From Streptomyces filipinensis (GTDB lineage Bacteria > Actinomycetota > Actinomycetes > Streptomycetales > Streptomycetaceae), in NCBI RefSeq assembly GCF_014649495.1, contig NZ_BMTD01000026.1:1-64000 (forward strand): a stretch of DNA of 64,000 nt, in the 5' to 3' direction. The translations under genes and the position numbers were made by a program. Shown in pieces: positions 42,537 to 50,732 of this stretch. Every line of letters begins with the position of its first letter. Position 1 is the stretch's first letter. Below the pieces are notes generated by a model. That model made no database searches and was not told where the DNA came from. It saw only the letters and a list, made by a program, of their open reading frames with translations.

Positions 42537-43880
42537 ATGAGCCTGAAGATCACCGTGATCGGCACCGGCTATCTCGGCGCCACGCACGCCGCGGCCATGG
42601 CCGAGCTGGGCTTCGAGGTGCTGGGGCTCGATGTCGTGCCCGAGAAGATCGCGATGCTGGAGCGCGGCGAGACCCCGATGTACGAGCCGGGTCTGCAGGA
42701 GCTGCTGAGGAAGCACGTGGCGGGTTTCGAGGGCTCCACCGGGCGGTTGCGGTTCACCACGGACTGGGCGGAGGTCGGGGCCTTCGGCGATGTGCACTTC
42801 GTCTGTGTGAACACCCCGCAGAAGCACGGCGAGTACGCCTGCGACATGAGTTACGTCGACGCCGCGATCGCCTCGCTCGCCCCGCATCTGCACGGCCCGG
42901 CGCTGGTCGTCGGCAAGTCGACCGTGCCGGTGGGCTCCGCCGACCGGCTGGCCGGCTACCTCGCCGAGCACGCGCCGGCCGGCGCGGACGCCGAGCTGGC
43001 CTGGAACCCTGAGTTCCTGCGCGAGGGCTTCGCCGTCCAGGACACCCTGCACCCGGACCGGATCGTGGCGGGCGTGCGCAGTGAGCGGGCCGAGAAGCTG
43101 CTGCGTGAGGTGTACGCGACGCCGATCGGCGGGGGCACTCCGTTCGTGGTGACGGACTTCCCGACCGCCGAGCTGGTGAAGACGGCCGCGAACTCGTTCC
43201 TCGCCACGAAGATCTCCTTCATCAACGCGATGGCGGAGGTGTGCGAGGCCGGGGGCGGTGACGTGGCGAAGCTGGCGGAGGCCATCGGGCACGACGACCG
43301 GATCGGGGCCAAGTTCCTGCGCGCCGGGATCGGCTTCGGCGGCGGCTGTCTGCCCAAGGACATCCGGGCGTTCATGGCGCGGGCCGGTGAGCTGGGCGCG
43401 GACCAGGCGCTGACCTTCCTGCGCGAGATCGACTCCATCAACATGCGCCGTCGCGGGCAGATGGTGGAGATGACCCGGGAGGCGCTCGGCGGCGGGTCGT
43501 TCCTCGGCAAGCGGGTGGCGGTGCTCGGCGCCACGTTCAAGCCCGACTCGGACGACGTCCGTGACTCGCCCGCGCTGAACGTGGCCGGTCAGATCCACCT
43601 CCAGGGCGGTCAGGTCACCGTGTACGACCCGAAGGGCATGGACAACGCCCGGCGCGTCTTCCCGACGCTGGGGTACGCCGACTCGGCGCTGGAGGCGGCG
43701 CGGGGCGCCGATGTCGTCCTGCACCTCACCGAGTGGCGGGAGTTCCGTGAGCTGGACCCGGCGGCGCTCGGCGAGGTCGCCGCGGACCGGGTGATCCTGG
43801 ACGGCCGCAACACGCTCGACCCGGAGCTGTGGCGCCGGGCGGGCTGGACGTACCGGGCGATGGGGCGCCCGACGGCGTAG
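42537..43880 (+). CDS. UDP-glucose/GDP-mannose 6-dehydrogenase family
   Basis: A 447-residue enzyme that oxidises a nucleotide sugar to the uronate in two steps. The NAD site is VIGTGYLGATHAAAMAELG, the central helix TAELVKTAANSFLATKISFINAMAEVCE, and the catalytic Cys lies in GIGFGGGCLPKDIRAF (about residue 265). UDP-glucose is the most likely substrate, giving UDP-glucuronate for surface polymers; GDP-mannose cannot be excluded in this mannose-rich neighbourhood. The ATG has GGAG 9 nt upstream. A strong terminator follows. Confidence 0.94.
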   Translation: MSLKITVIGTGYLGATHAAAMAELGFEVLGLDVVPEKIAMLERGETPMYEPGLQELLRKHVAGFEGSTGRLRFTTDWAEVGAFGDVHFVCVNTPQKHGEYACDMSYVDAAIASLAPHLHGPALVVGKSTVPVGSADRLAGYLAEHAPAGADAELAWNPEFLREGFAVQDTLHPDRIVAGVRSERAEKLLREVYATPIGGGTPFVVTDFPTAELVKTAANSFLATKISFINAMAEVCEAGGGDVAKLAEAIGHDDRIGAKFLRAGIGFGGGCLPKDIRAFMARAGELGADQALTFLREIDSINMRRRGQMVEMTREALGGGSFLGKRVAVLGATFKPDSDDVRDSPALNVAGQIHLQGGQVTVYDPKGMDNARRVFPTLGYADSALEAARGADVVLHLTEWREFRELDPAALGEVAADRVILDGRNTLDPELWRRAGWTYRAMGRPTA

Positions 43881-43890
43881 GCAGCAGGGT

Positions 43891-43931
43891 GACGCCGGTT
43901 CGGCCGAGGCTCAGTCGGCCGAACCGGCGTC
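43891..43931. terminator. Bidirectional terminator
   Basis: Perfect 17-bp arms (GACGCCGGTTCGGCCGA and its complement) around a 7-nt loop, between the convergent sugar dehydrogenase and CGNR genes. Confidence 0.9.
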
Positions 43932-43984
43932 TTCCGGCATTCTGCACCACCGGGCGCATGGGCGGCCGGTGAACTTCCTGTGTG

Positions 43985-44494
43985 TTACTTCTCCTTGGCC
44001 CGGTAACGGCGCATCTTCGCCCGCGCCCCGCACACCTGCATCGAGCACCAGCGGCCGCGCCCGGCCGGGCTGCGGTCGTAGTACGCCCAGTGGCAGTCCT
44101 CGGCCTCGCAGGCCTTGAGCCGGCTCCAGGTGCCGGCGACGAGTGCCTCGGCGACGGCGGCGGCGACGCGGGAGAGCAGTGGTGCGGTGCCGGCGGGGGC
44201 GGCGATGCCCGCGGATCCGTCCTGCTGGTCGACGGCGAGATACAGGGGCGCCCGGGACAGCAGCTCGCCGAGCGGGGTCACCGGGCGGTGCGGCGGGTGC
44301 CCGGCGTGGGCGAGCAGTACGGCCCGCAGTGACTCCCGCAGTTCCCGTGTCTCCTCCAGTCCCTCTTCGGGGACCGCGAAGCGGCCGCGCCCCTTCTCCG
44401 TGTCGAGCGTGTCGGCGCCGGTCTCCAGGTCCAGCGTGTTGACCAGGGACTCGACCAGCGCGAGGGCTCCGGGGGCGGCCGATCTCTCACTCAT
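43985..44494 (-). CDS. CGNR zinc-finger transcriptional regulator (ABATE domain)
   Basis: A 169-residue regulator. The N-terminal stress-response (ABATE) domain covers about 10-120. The C-terminal CGNR finger shows CEAEDCHWAYYDRSPAGRGR followed by WCSMQVCGARAKMRRYR, with CGAR in place of the canonical CGNR. No ribosome-binding site is seen; TAACGT 7 nt before the ATG suggests a leaderless transcript whose -10 is overlapped by the operator motif, hence likely autoregulation. It diverges from the VOC-domain gene. Confidence 0.9.
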   Translation of the reverse strand: MSERSAAPGALALVESLVNTLDLETGADTLDTEKGRGRFAVPEEGLEETRELRESLRAVLLAHAGHPPHRPVTPLGELLSRAPLYLAVDQQDGSAGIAAPAGTAPLLSRVAAAVAEALVAGTWSRLKACEAEDCHWAYYDRSPAGRGRWCSMQVCGARAKMRRYRAKEK

Positions 44495-44503
44495 GCTTGC
44501 GAC

Positions 44504-44562
44504 GTTACCGCCGATGCGGGAGCATGCAGTAACCGTTACCGGTTACTCGCCTTTACCGGTAA
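44504..44562. promoter_or_regulatory. Operator array between CGNR regulator and VOC gene
   Basis: Three related sites: GTTACCG (44504-44510) overlapping the regulator's -10, the interrupted palindrome GTAACCG-TTAC-CGGTTAC (44529-44546), and the perfect palindrome TTACCGGTAA (44553-44562). The common half-site is TTACCG. It is most simply the binding region of the CGNR protein for itself and for the divergent gene. Confidence 0.7.
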
Positions 44563-44600
44563 CCCGACAGGTGACCCGCGGGTGACCCCAGGAGGTAGTG

Positions 44601-44969
44601 ATGGCTCTCGCCAAGCTCGATGTCGTGGTGCTGGACTGTCCCGATCCCCGCGCGCTGGCCGGCTTCTACGCCTCGGTGCTGGGCGGCACGGTGGAGGAGG
44701 ACCCGGAGGACGGCGAGTGGGTGGACCTGAAGGTGCCCGGCGGACCGGCGCTGGCCTTCCAGCGGGCGCCGGGGTACGTGGCGCCGAAGTGGCCGGCGCC
44801 GCAGGAGTCGCAGCAGTTCCACCTGGACCTGAGGGTGGCGGACCTGGACGCGGCGGAGAAGGGGGTGCTGGAGCTGGGGGCCCGGCCCCTGGACGTGGAG
44901 GACCGCGAGCGGACCTTCCGGGTGTACGCCGATCCGGCGGGGCACCCGTTCTGTCTGTGCGCGTGCTGA
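44601..44969 (+). CDS. VOC/glyoxalase-fold protein
   Basis: A 122-residue vicinal-oxygen-chelate domain protein with two beta-alpha-beta-beta-beta modules (KLDVVVLDCPDPRALAGFYASVLG; QFHLDLRVADLDAAEKGVLELG). The conserved FHLDLRV His and the C-terminal YADPAGHPFCLC fit the glyoxalase-like family of unknown substrate. GGAGG lies 5 nt before the ATG at 44601. It is controlled, probably, by the divergent CGNR regulator. It could be an antibiotic/toxic-metabolite-binding or detoxifying protein. Confidence 0.88.
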   Translation: MALAKLDVVVLDCPDPRALAGFYASVLGGTVEEDPEDGEWVDLKVPGGPALAFQRAPGYVAPKWPAPQESQQFHLDLRVADLDAAEKGVLELGARPLDVEDRERTFRVYADPAGHPFCLCAC

Positions 44970-44992
44970 GCCGTCCCGGGGGGAGAGAGGCC

Positions 44993-46096
44993 CTAGGGGC
45001 CGTCCGGCTGGCCGGGTTGCGGCGGGGGCGGTTCGTGGCGGTGTTGCGCGGCGCGGGCGGTGGAGTGCGCGCTGCGCAGCACCCGTTGGACGTTGCCCCA
45101 TGTCAGCAGGGACAGCTCGGTGTCGGACCAGCCGCGCCGGAGAAGTTCGGCGATCAGGTGGGGGTAGCGCGAGGCGTCGGCGAGGCCGCGGGGGTGCACG
45201 ACTCCGGTGTCGTAGGTGCCGGACAGGCCCACGCAGTCCGGGCCGGCGACGTCGCGGACGTGGTCGAGGTGGTCGGCGACGTCGTGGACCGTCGGCCCGG
45301 TCTGTTCGGCGGTCAGCGGCACCAGGCACAGGCCCCGCGCCGTGCCGAGCGCGGCGAGCAGCCCGTCGGGCAGGTTGGCCGGGTGCGGGCGCAGGGCGCG
45401 GGCGGCGGAGCGGGTGCACAGCACCGGGGTCCTGGAGAGCGCGAGGGTGCTCTCGACGGTGGCCGTGGCGGCGCCGGAGACGTCGGCGAGCACGCCGAGC
45501 CGGTTCATCTCGCGGACGACCTCCTCGCCGAACCGGTTCAGGCCCCGCTCGCCCGCCCAGGCCGTGCCCGTGAGGGTGAGCACGTGCAGGCCGAGGGCGC
45601 GCAGGGCGCGCAGCACGGCGAGGGAACCGTCGAGCGCGGTGGCCTGGGCGGGGCCCAGCACCACGGCGACCCGGCCGCAGTGGCGGGCGTCGATGATCTC
45701 CCCGGCGGTGTGCACCAGGCGCAGGCCCTCCGGGTGGGCGTCGATCACCGAGCGCGCGAAGTCCAGCTGTTCCAGGGCCGCGGTCGTGGCGTGGTCGCCG
45801 CCGGTGGCCTCGGGCGGGTGCAGCGACCAGAACAGTGCGCCCACGTGGCCCTCGCGCAGCCGCGGTATGTCGGTGTCGACGGCGGGCTCGCCCAGCTCCA
45901 GGTCGTGCCGGGACAGACGCCGCAGGGCCGAGGGCAGTCCGCTGTAGCCGTCGGCGACCGGGTGGGCCGCGAGCAGGGCGTGGGCCTGCTCCAGGACGGC
46001 CGGGGAGCAGGGCGCCTGGGTTCCGGGGGTGTCCGGCAGGGTGTCGTCCGCACCGACCTCGGCCGTGGTGGCGCTGTCGGGCTGCAGGTCGGCCAT
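44993..46096 (-). CDS. Membrane-dipeptidase-family pseudoenzyme (metal ligands lost)
   Basis: A 367-residue paralogue of the dipeptidase at 47700. The fold aligns throughout, but each metal position differs. The HxD of DGHNDLPWAL is YxG (DGYSGLPSAL), the bridging Glu in GAEGGHS is lost (LGPAQAT), DLSHVAAT is DVSGAAT, FSHSSAR is CTRSAAR, and GGDYDG is SGTYDT. It should therefore lack zinc peptidase activity. The reading frame is intact with normal codon use and GGAG before the ATG, so it is maintained, perhaps as a binding or regulatory protein. It converges on the VOC gene. Confidence 0.88.
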   Translation of the reverse strand: MADLQPDSATTAEVGADDTLPDTPGTQAPCSPAVLEQAHALLAAHPVADGYSGLPSALRRLSRHDLELGEPAVDTDIPRLREGHVGALFWSLHPPEATGGDHATTAALEQLDFARSVIDAHPEGLRLVHTAGEIIDARHCGRVAVVLGPAQATALDGSLAVLRALRALGLHVLTLTGTAWAGERGLNRFGEEVVREMNRLGVLADVSGAATATVESTLALSRTPVLCTRSAARALRPHPANLPDGLLAALGTARGLCLVPLTAEQTGPTVHDVADHLDHVRDVAGPDCVGLSGTYDTGVVHPRGLADASRYPHLIAELLRRGWSDTELSLLTWGNVQRVLRSAHSTARAAQHRHEPPPPQPGQPDGP

Positions 46097-46202
46097 GGCG
46101 GGCTCCGTAGGTCGTGGGCTGCGTCGCTGGCGTACCGCCACGGTCGCACGGAGCCGAGGGGGCCTTCCTGGTGAGTGGGGCGTTCGGGGGGTGGTGGCCC
46201 GC

Positions 46203-46562
46203 TCAGGCCTCGCGGGCCGTGCGGATCACCTCGTCCAGGGTCTCGCGGGAGCGCCGCAGGTCGGCGATCATGCGGTCGATGCGGTCGCGTTCGGCGGTGA
46301 GGTCGGCGACCAGCTTCGGGGTGGCGGTCGCGGCGGGGCCGCCGTCCCGGTCGCGCATGCAGGGCAGCAGCTGCCGGATCTTGTCGCTGTGCAGTCCGGC
46401 CGCGTACAGCTCCTGGATGCGGATGACCCGGTCGACGGCCGCGTCGGGGTAGTCGCGATGGCCGCCGGGGGTGCGCTCGCTGCTGAGCAGTTGCCGGGTC
46501 TCGTAGTAGCGCAGCGAGCGCTCGCTCACGCCGGTGCGCCGGGCCAGTTCACCGATCCGCAT
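46203..46562 (-). CDS. MerR family transcriptional regulator
   Basis: A 119-residue regulator. The N-terminal winged helix MRIGELARRTGVSERSLRYYETRQLLSSER is typical and is followed by a coiled-coil dimerisation helix (about 80-115). A single Cys (LLPCMRD) stands where metal-sensing members have ligands, so it may sense an organic or oxidised compound. The ATG has GGAGGCGGAG directly upstream. It diverges from the old-yellow-enzyme gene across 58 bp that contain a MerR-type promoter. Confidence 0.92.
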   Translation of the reverse strand: MRIGELARRTGVSERSLRYYETRQLLSSERTPGGHRDYPDAAVDRVIRIQELYAAGLHSDKIRQLLPCMRDRDGGPAATATPKLVADLTAERDRIDRMIADLRRSRETLDEVIRTAREA

Positions 46563-46581
46563 CTCCGCCTCCCGGGAAGGG

Positions 46582-46614
46582 CTTGAATCTGACATCAGTG
46601 TCAAGTTCTACCTT
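46582..46614 (+). promoter_or_regulatory. MerR-type promoter with long spacer and central dyad
   Basis: TTGAAT (46583-46588) and TACCTT (46609-46614) are 20 bp apart (or 19 bp if CTACCT is the -10). A dyad fills the spacer: outer arms CTTGA (46582) and TCAAG (46601-46605), inner arms TGACA and TGTCA. The -10 ends 6 nt before the ATG of the reductase, so its mRNA is leaderless. Elongated spacers with a dyad are the hallmark of MerR-activated promoters. Confidence 0.78.
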
Positions 46615-46620
46615 GCCGGC

Positions 46621-47760
46621 ATGACGCAGACAACGGACTTCCTGGCACCGGCCCGGCTCGGCCGGCTCGCCCTGCCCAACCACCTGGTGATGGCCCCGCT
46701 GACCCGCAACCGTGCGGCGGCCGACGGCACCCCGACCCCGCTCATGGCCGCCCACTACGCCCAGCGCGCCTCGGCCGGCCTGATCGTCGCCGAGGGCTCG
46801 ACGCCGAACGCCGTCGGGCAGACGTACCCGGACATCACCGCGATCCACACCGAGCGGCATGTGGCCGGCTGGCGCCAGGTCACCGACGCGGTGCGGGCGG
46901 CCGGCGGGCGGATGTACCTCCAGCTCCAGCACGGCGGCCGGGTCAGCCATCCGGCGACCACGGGACTGACCCCGGTGGCACCCTCGCCGCTGCCGCTGCC
47001 GGAGACGATCTTCACGCCGGGCGGGCACCGGCCGGCCGTCGTGCCCCGCGCGATGACGGCGGACGACATCCGCGCCACGATCGCCGACTTCGCCGCCGCG
47101 GCCCGCCGGGCCGTCGCGGCGGGCTTCGAAGGGGTGGAGGTGCACTCGGCCAACGGGATGCTGCTGCACCAGTTCCTCGCGGACAACACCAACCGCCGGG
47201 AAGACGGCTACGGCGGCTCCGCGCGGCAGCGGGTGCGGTTCGCGGCGGAGGTGACCGAGGCGGTGGCGGACGCGATCGGCGCGGACCGGGTGGGCATCCG
47301 CGTCTCCCCCGCCTCCACCGTCAACGGCGTCCTGGAGGAGGACACCGACGGCCTCTACGCCGCGCTCCTGGACCGTCTGAAGGGGCTGGACCTCGCCTAT
47401 CTGCACCTGGTGCGCTCCGACCCGGCCAGCGGATGGTACCGGCGGATCCGCGCCGGCTGGCCCGGCGTCCTGATCGGCAACCCGGACCTGACCGACCTGA
47501 CCGCCGAGGCCGTCGCCCGGGCCGCCCGCGGGATGCTGGCGGCCGGCGCCGACCTGGTGGCGCTGGGCCGGCCGTTCCTCGCCAACCCGGACCTGGTCGA
47601 GCGGCTGCGCCGTGGCGCACCCCTCAACCCGGTCCGGGACCGGTACTTCATGTACGTGGGCGGGGCGGAGGGCTACAACGACTACCCCGCCCTGGACGGT
47701 CAGACGGCGCCGGTGTCCAGTGACTCGATGGTGGCGAGGGACGGCGCCCGGGTCGCCTGA
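46621..47760 (+). CDS. Old yellow enzyme family ene-reductase (alkene reductase)
   Basis: A 379-residue FMN-dependent NAD(P)H oxidoreductase. Visible are LVMAPLTRNRAAADGTPT (FMN binding), QLQHGGRVSH (the substrate/FMN His region), GFEGVEVHSANGMLLHQFL, DNTNRREDGYGGS and LGRPFLANPDLVERL, all typical of the NemA/XenB group. It should reduce activated C=C bonds of electrophiles such as enones or nitro compounds. Control by the divergent MerR protein fits an electrophile-detoxification response. Its 3' end overlaps the convergent dipeptidase gene by 61 bp. Confidence 0.95.
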   Translation: MTQTTDFLAPARLGRLALPNHLVMAPLTRNRAAADGTPTPLMAAHYAQRASAGLIVAEGSTPNAVGQTYPDITAIHTERHVAGWRQVTDAVRAAGGRMYLQLQHGGRVSHPATTGLTPVAPSPLPLPETIFTPGGHRPAVVPRAMTADDIRATIADFAAAARRAVAAGFEGVEVHSANGMLLHQFLADNTNRREDGYGGSARQRVRFAAEVTEAVADAIGADRVGIRVSPASTVNGVLEEDTDGLYAALLDRLKGLDLAYLHLVRSDPASGWYRRIRAGWPGVLIGNPDLTDLTAEAVARAARGMLAAGADLVALGRPFLANPDLVERLRRGAPLNPVRDRYFMYVGGAEGYNDYPALDGQTAPVSSDSMVARDGARVA

Positions 47761-48887
47761 AGGCCGCGGGCCACGTCCTCGGCCGCGCCCAGCACCCGCA
47801 CCGCGTTCTGCCAGGTCAGCTTGGCCAGGTCGGCCCTGGACCAGCCGCGGTCCAGCAGCTCGGCGAGCAGGTTCGGGTAGCCGGAGACGTCGTTCAGCCC
47901 GTCGGGGGTGAACGCGGTGCCGTCGTAGTCGCCGCCGATGCCCAGGTGGTCGATGCCGGCCACCTCGCGCATGTGGTCCAGGTGGTCCGCCACCGTCGTG
48001 ACCGTGGCGACCGGACGCGGGGTGCGCTCCTCGAACTCGCGGTGCAGCTTCATCGCCTCGGCGCCGGTGTCGAGGTGGTGGAAGCCGTGGGCGCGCAGGT
48101 TCTCGTCGGCCGCGGCCGTCCAGTCGACGGCGGCCTGGAGCACGAACTTCGGCACGAACGTCACCATCGCCACGCCGCCGTTGGCGGGCAGCCGCTCCAG
48201 GACGTCGTCGGGGATGTTGCGCGGGTGGTCGCACACCGCGCGGGCGGAGGAGTGCGAGAAGACCACCGGCGCGGAGGTCGCGTCCAGCGCGTCCCGCATG
48301 GTCGTCGCCGCCACGTGCGAGAGGTCGACCAGCATGCCGAGCCGGTTCATCTCACGGACGACCTCGCGGCCGAACGCGGTCAGGCCGCCGGCCTTCGGCT
48401 CGTCGGTCGCGGAGTCCGCCCAGTCCACGTTGGAGTTGTGGGTGAGCGTCATGTAGCGCACGCCGAGCGCGTACAGGCCGCGCAGGGCGCCGAGCGAGTT
48501 GGCGATGGAGTGGCCGCCCTCGGCACCCATCAGCGAGGCGATACGGCCGTCCCGGCGCGCCGCCTCCATGTCGGCGGCGGTCAGCGCGGGCGCCAGGTCC
48601 GCCGGGTAGCGGGCCAGCAGCCGCTGTACGCAGTCGATCTGCTCCAGCGTCGCCGCCACCGGCGCGGGCTGCTCGGCGGGCACGAACACCGACCAGTACT
48701 GCGCGCCGACGCCGCCCTCGCGCAGCCGCGGGAGGTCGGTGTGCAGCTGCGCGTTCTGGGGGACGGAGATGTCGAGCGCGTCGAGGTCGTAGCCGGCCTT
48801 CTTGCGCAGCGCCCACGGCAGGTCGTTGTGGCCGTCGACGACCGGGAACTCGCGCAACAGCGCGCGGGCCTCGTCCAGGGAGGTCAT
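47700..48887 (-). CDS. Membrane dipeptidase (renal dipeptidase family, M19)
   Basis: A 395-residue zinc dipeptidase with all ligands present: VVDGHNDLPWAL (HxD), GAEGGHSI (bridging Glu), LVDLSHVAATT (His), VVFSHSSARAV (His) and GIGGDYDGTA (Asp). It has no signal peptide, so it is probably cytosolic. It should hydrolyse dipeptides including D-residue or cysteinyl-glycine types. The start is the ATG at 48887 (GGAAG 8 nt upstream); a GTG overlapping the purE stop is the alternative. It is the last gene of a purK-purE-dipeptidase unit. The paralogue at 44993 is inactive by sequence. Confidence 0.95.
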   Translation of the reverse strand: MTSLDEARALLREFPVVDGHNDLPWALRKKAGYDLDALDISVPQNAQLHTDLPRLREGGVGAQYWSVFVPAEQPAPVAATLEQIDCVQRLLARYPADLAPALTAADMEAARRDGRIASLMGAEGGHSIANSLGALRGLYALGVRYMTLTHNSNVDWADSATDEPKAGGLTAFGREVVREMNRLGMLVDLSHVAATTMRDALDATSAPVVFSHSSARAVCDHPRNIPDDVLERLPANGGVAMVTFVPKFVLQAAVDWTAAADENLRAHGFHHLDTGAEAMKLHREFEERTPRPVATVTTVADHLDHMREVAGIDHLGIGGDYDGTAFTPDGLNDVSGYPNLLAELLDRGWSRADLAKLTWQNAVRVLGAAEDVARGLQATRAPSLATIESLDTGAV

Positions 48888-48892
48888 CCGCG

Positions 48893-49414
48893 TCACTTCC
48901 CGAAGCCGAAGTGGCCCTGGCCCTCGACCTTGGAGCGCAGCCGCTTGCCCTTCTCGGTGGCCTGGTCGTTCAGGTCCTGCTGGAAGTCGCGCATCCGGTG
49001 CAGCAGGTCCTCGTCGTGCGCGGCGAGCATGCGCGCCGCGAGGAGACCGGCGTTGCGGGCGCCGGCGACGGAGACGGTGGCGACCGGCACGCCGGCCGGC
49101 ATCTGCACGATGGACAGCAGCGAGTCCATGCCGTCGAGGTACTTCAGCGGCACCGGCACGCCGATGACCGGCAGCGGGGTCACGGAGGCGAGCATGCCGG
49201 GCAGGTGGGCGGCCCCGCCCGCCCCGGCGATGATCACCTTCAGGCCGCGGTCGGCGGCCTGCTCGCCGTACGTGATCATCTCGCGGGGCATGCGGTGCGC
49301 GGAGACGACGTCGACCTCGTACGGGATCTCGAACTCGTCCAGGGCCTTGGCGGCGGCCTCCATGACGGGCCAGTCGGAGTCCGACCCCATGACGATGCCA
49401 ACAACAGGGCTCAT
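48893..49414 (-). CDS. purE: 5-(carboxyamino)imidazole ribonucleotide mutase
   Basis: A 173-residue class I PurE that moves the carboxylate of N5-CAIR to C4 in purine synthesis. The motifs VGIVMGSDSDWPVMEAAA, VVSAHRMP (catalytic His), GAGGAAHLPGMLAS and VPVPLKYLDGMDSLLSIVQMP are all visible. The ATG overlaps the purK stop by 4 nt (ATGA), so translation is coupled. Length is normal. Confidence 0.98.
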   Translation of the reverse strand: MSPVVGIVMGSDSDWPVMEAAAKALDEFEIPYEVDVVSAHRMPREMITYGEQAADRGLKVIIAGAGGAAHLPGMLASVTPLPVIGVPVPLKYLDGMDSLLSIVQMPAGVPVATVSVAGARNAGLLAARMLAAHDEDLLHRMRDFQQDLNDQATEKGKRLRSKVEGQGHFGFGK

Positions 49415-50550
49415 TCGGTGATCGTGCCTCTCAGGTAGCCGGCTGCGTGACGGGCGCGCTCCAGCACGTCGTCCAGGTCGTCGCCGTAGGTGTTGACGTG
49501 TCCGACCTTGCGGCCGGGCTTCACGTCCTTGCCGTACATGTGGATCTTGAGCTTGGGGTCGCGGGCCATGCAGTGCAAGTACGCGGAGTACATGTCCGGG
49601 TAGTCGCCGCCGAGGACGTTGGCCATCACGGTCCACTTCGCGCGCGGGCGCGGGTCGCCGAGCGGGAGGTCGAGGACCGCGCGGACGTGGTTGGCGAACT
49701 GTGAGGTGATCGCGCCGTCCTGGGTCCAGTGGCCGGAGTTGTGCGGGCGCATCGCCAGTTCGTTGACGAGGATGCGGCCGTCGCGGGTCTGGAACAGCTC
49801 GACGGCGAGGTGCCCGACGACGTCCAGCTCCTTGGCGATGGTCAGCGCCATCCGCTCGGCCTGCAGCGCGAGGGACTCGTCGAGGTCCGGGGCCGGCGCT
49901 ATGACGGTGTCGCACACGCCGTTGACCTGCTGCGACTCCACCACCGGGTAGGCGACGGCCTGGCCGTGCGGGGAGCGTACGACGTTGGCGGCCAGCTCGC
50001 GGACGTAGTCGACCTTCTCCTCGGCGAGGACCGGGACGCCGGCCCGGAACGGCTCGGCGGCCTCCTCGGCGGACTCCACGACCCACACGCCCTTGCCGTC
50101 GTAGCCGCCGCGCACGGTCTTCAGGACGACCGGGAAGCCGTCCCCCTCGGCCGCGAAGCGGACGACGTCCTGCGGGTCGGCGACGATCCGGTGCCGTGGG
50201 CACGGGACGCCGATCGCGTCGAGTCTGGCGCGCATCACCCCCTTGTCCTGGGCGTGCACCAGCGCGTCGGGCCCCGGGCGCACGGGGATACCGTCCGCCT
50301 CCAGGGCCCTGAGGTGCTCGGTGGGTACGTGTTCGTGATCGAAGGTGATCACATCGCACCCGCGCGCGAACTCACGCAGCGTGTCCAGGTCGCGATAGTC
50401 GCCGATGACGACATCGCTGACGACCTGCGCCGCGGAATCCTGAGGGGTGTCACTGAGAAGCTTGAACCTGATGCCCAACGGGATGCCCGCCTCGTGCGTC
50501 ATACGCGCGAGCTGCCCCCCGCCGACCATGCCGACTACCGGGAACGTCAC
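49411..50550 (-). CDS. purK: 5-(carboxyamino)imidazole ribonucleotide synthase
   Basis: A 379-residue ATP-grasp ligase that carboxylates AIR with bicarbonate. VVGMVGGGQLARMTHEAG opens the protein, VLKTVRGGYDGKGVWVV is the ATP-grasp glycine loop and VNELAMRPHNSGHWTQDGA the metal/active-site region. The GTG start has TACGCT 6 nt upstream and no ribosome-binding site, indicating a leaderless mRNA for purK-purE-dipeptidase. It diverges from the GtrA gene. Confidence 0.98.
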   Translation of the reverse strand: MTFPVVGMVGGGQLARMTHEAGIPLGIRFKLLSDTPQDSAAQVVSDVVIGDYRDLDTLREFARGCDVITFDHEHVPTEHLRALEADGIPVRPGPDALVHAQDKGVMRARLDAIGVPCPRHRIVADPQDVVRFAAEGDGFPVVLKTVRGGYDGKGVWVVESAEEAAEPFRAGVPVLAEEKVDYVRELAANVVRSPHGQAVAYPVVESQQVNGVCDTVIAPAPDLDESLALQAERMALTIAKELDVVGHLAVELFQTRDGRILVNELAMRPHNSGHWTQDGAITSQFANHVRAVLDLPLGDPRPRAKWTVMANVLGGDYPDMYSAYLHCMARDPKLKIHMYGKDVKPGRKVGHVNTYGDDLDDVLERARHAAGYLRGTITE

Positions 50551-50556
50551 ACCCCT

Positions 50557-50562
50557 AGCGTA
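50557..50562 (-). promoter_or_regulatory. -10 of the purK operon (leaderless)
   Basis: The minus strand reads TACGCT ending 6 nt before the purK GTG. The -35 region is not recognisable. Confidence 0.5.
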
Positions 50563-50732
50563 TCGGCCACGCCGGCGCGGCCGGATCGCGTCCCTCTCAC
50601 GATCTCTTACCCGCCGTTTTCCGCCCTCTTTCCGACCTGTTTCCGAGCTGTGGCCCAGTGCGGAGGCGTCCGTGGTTCCGCCTGGATAGCATGGCTGGGC
50701 TGACGAAACCTACCGACGGGAGCTGCACCACC

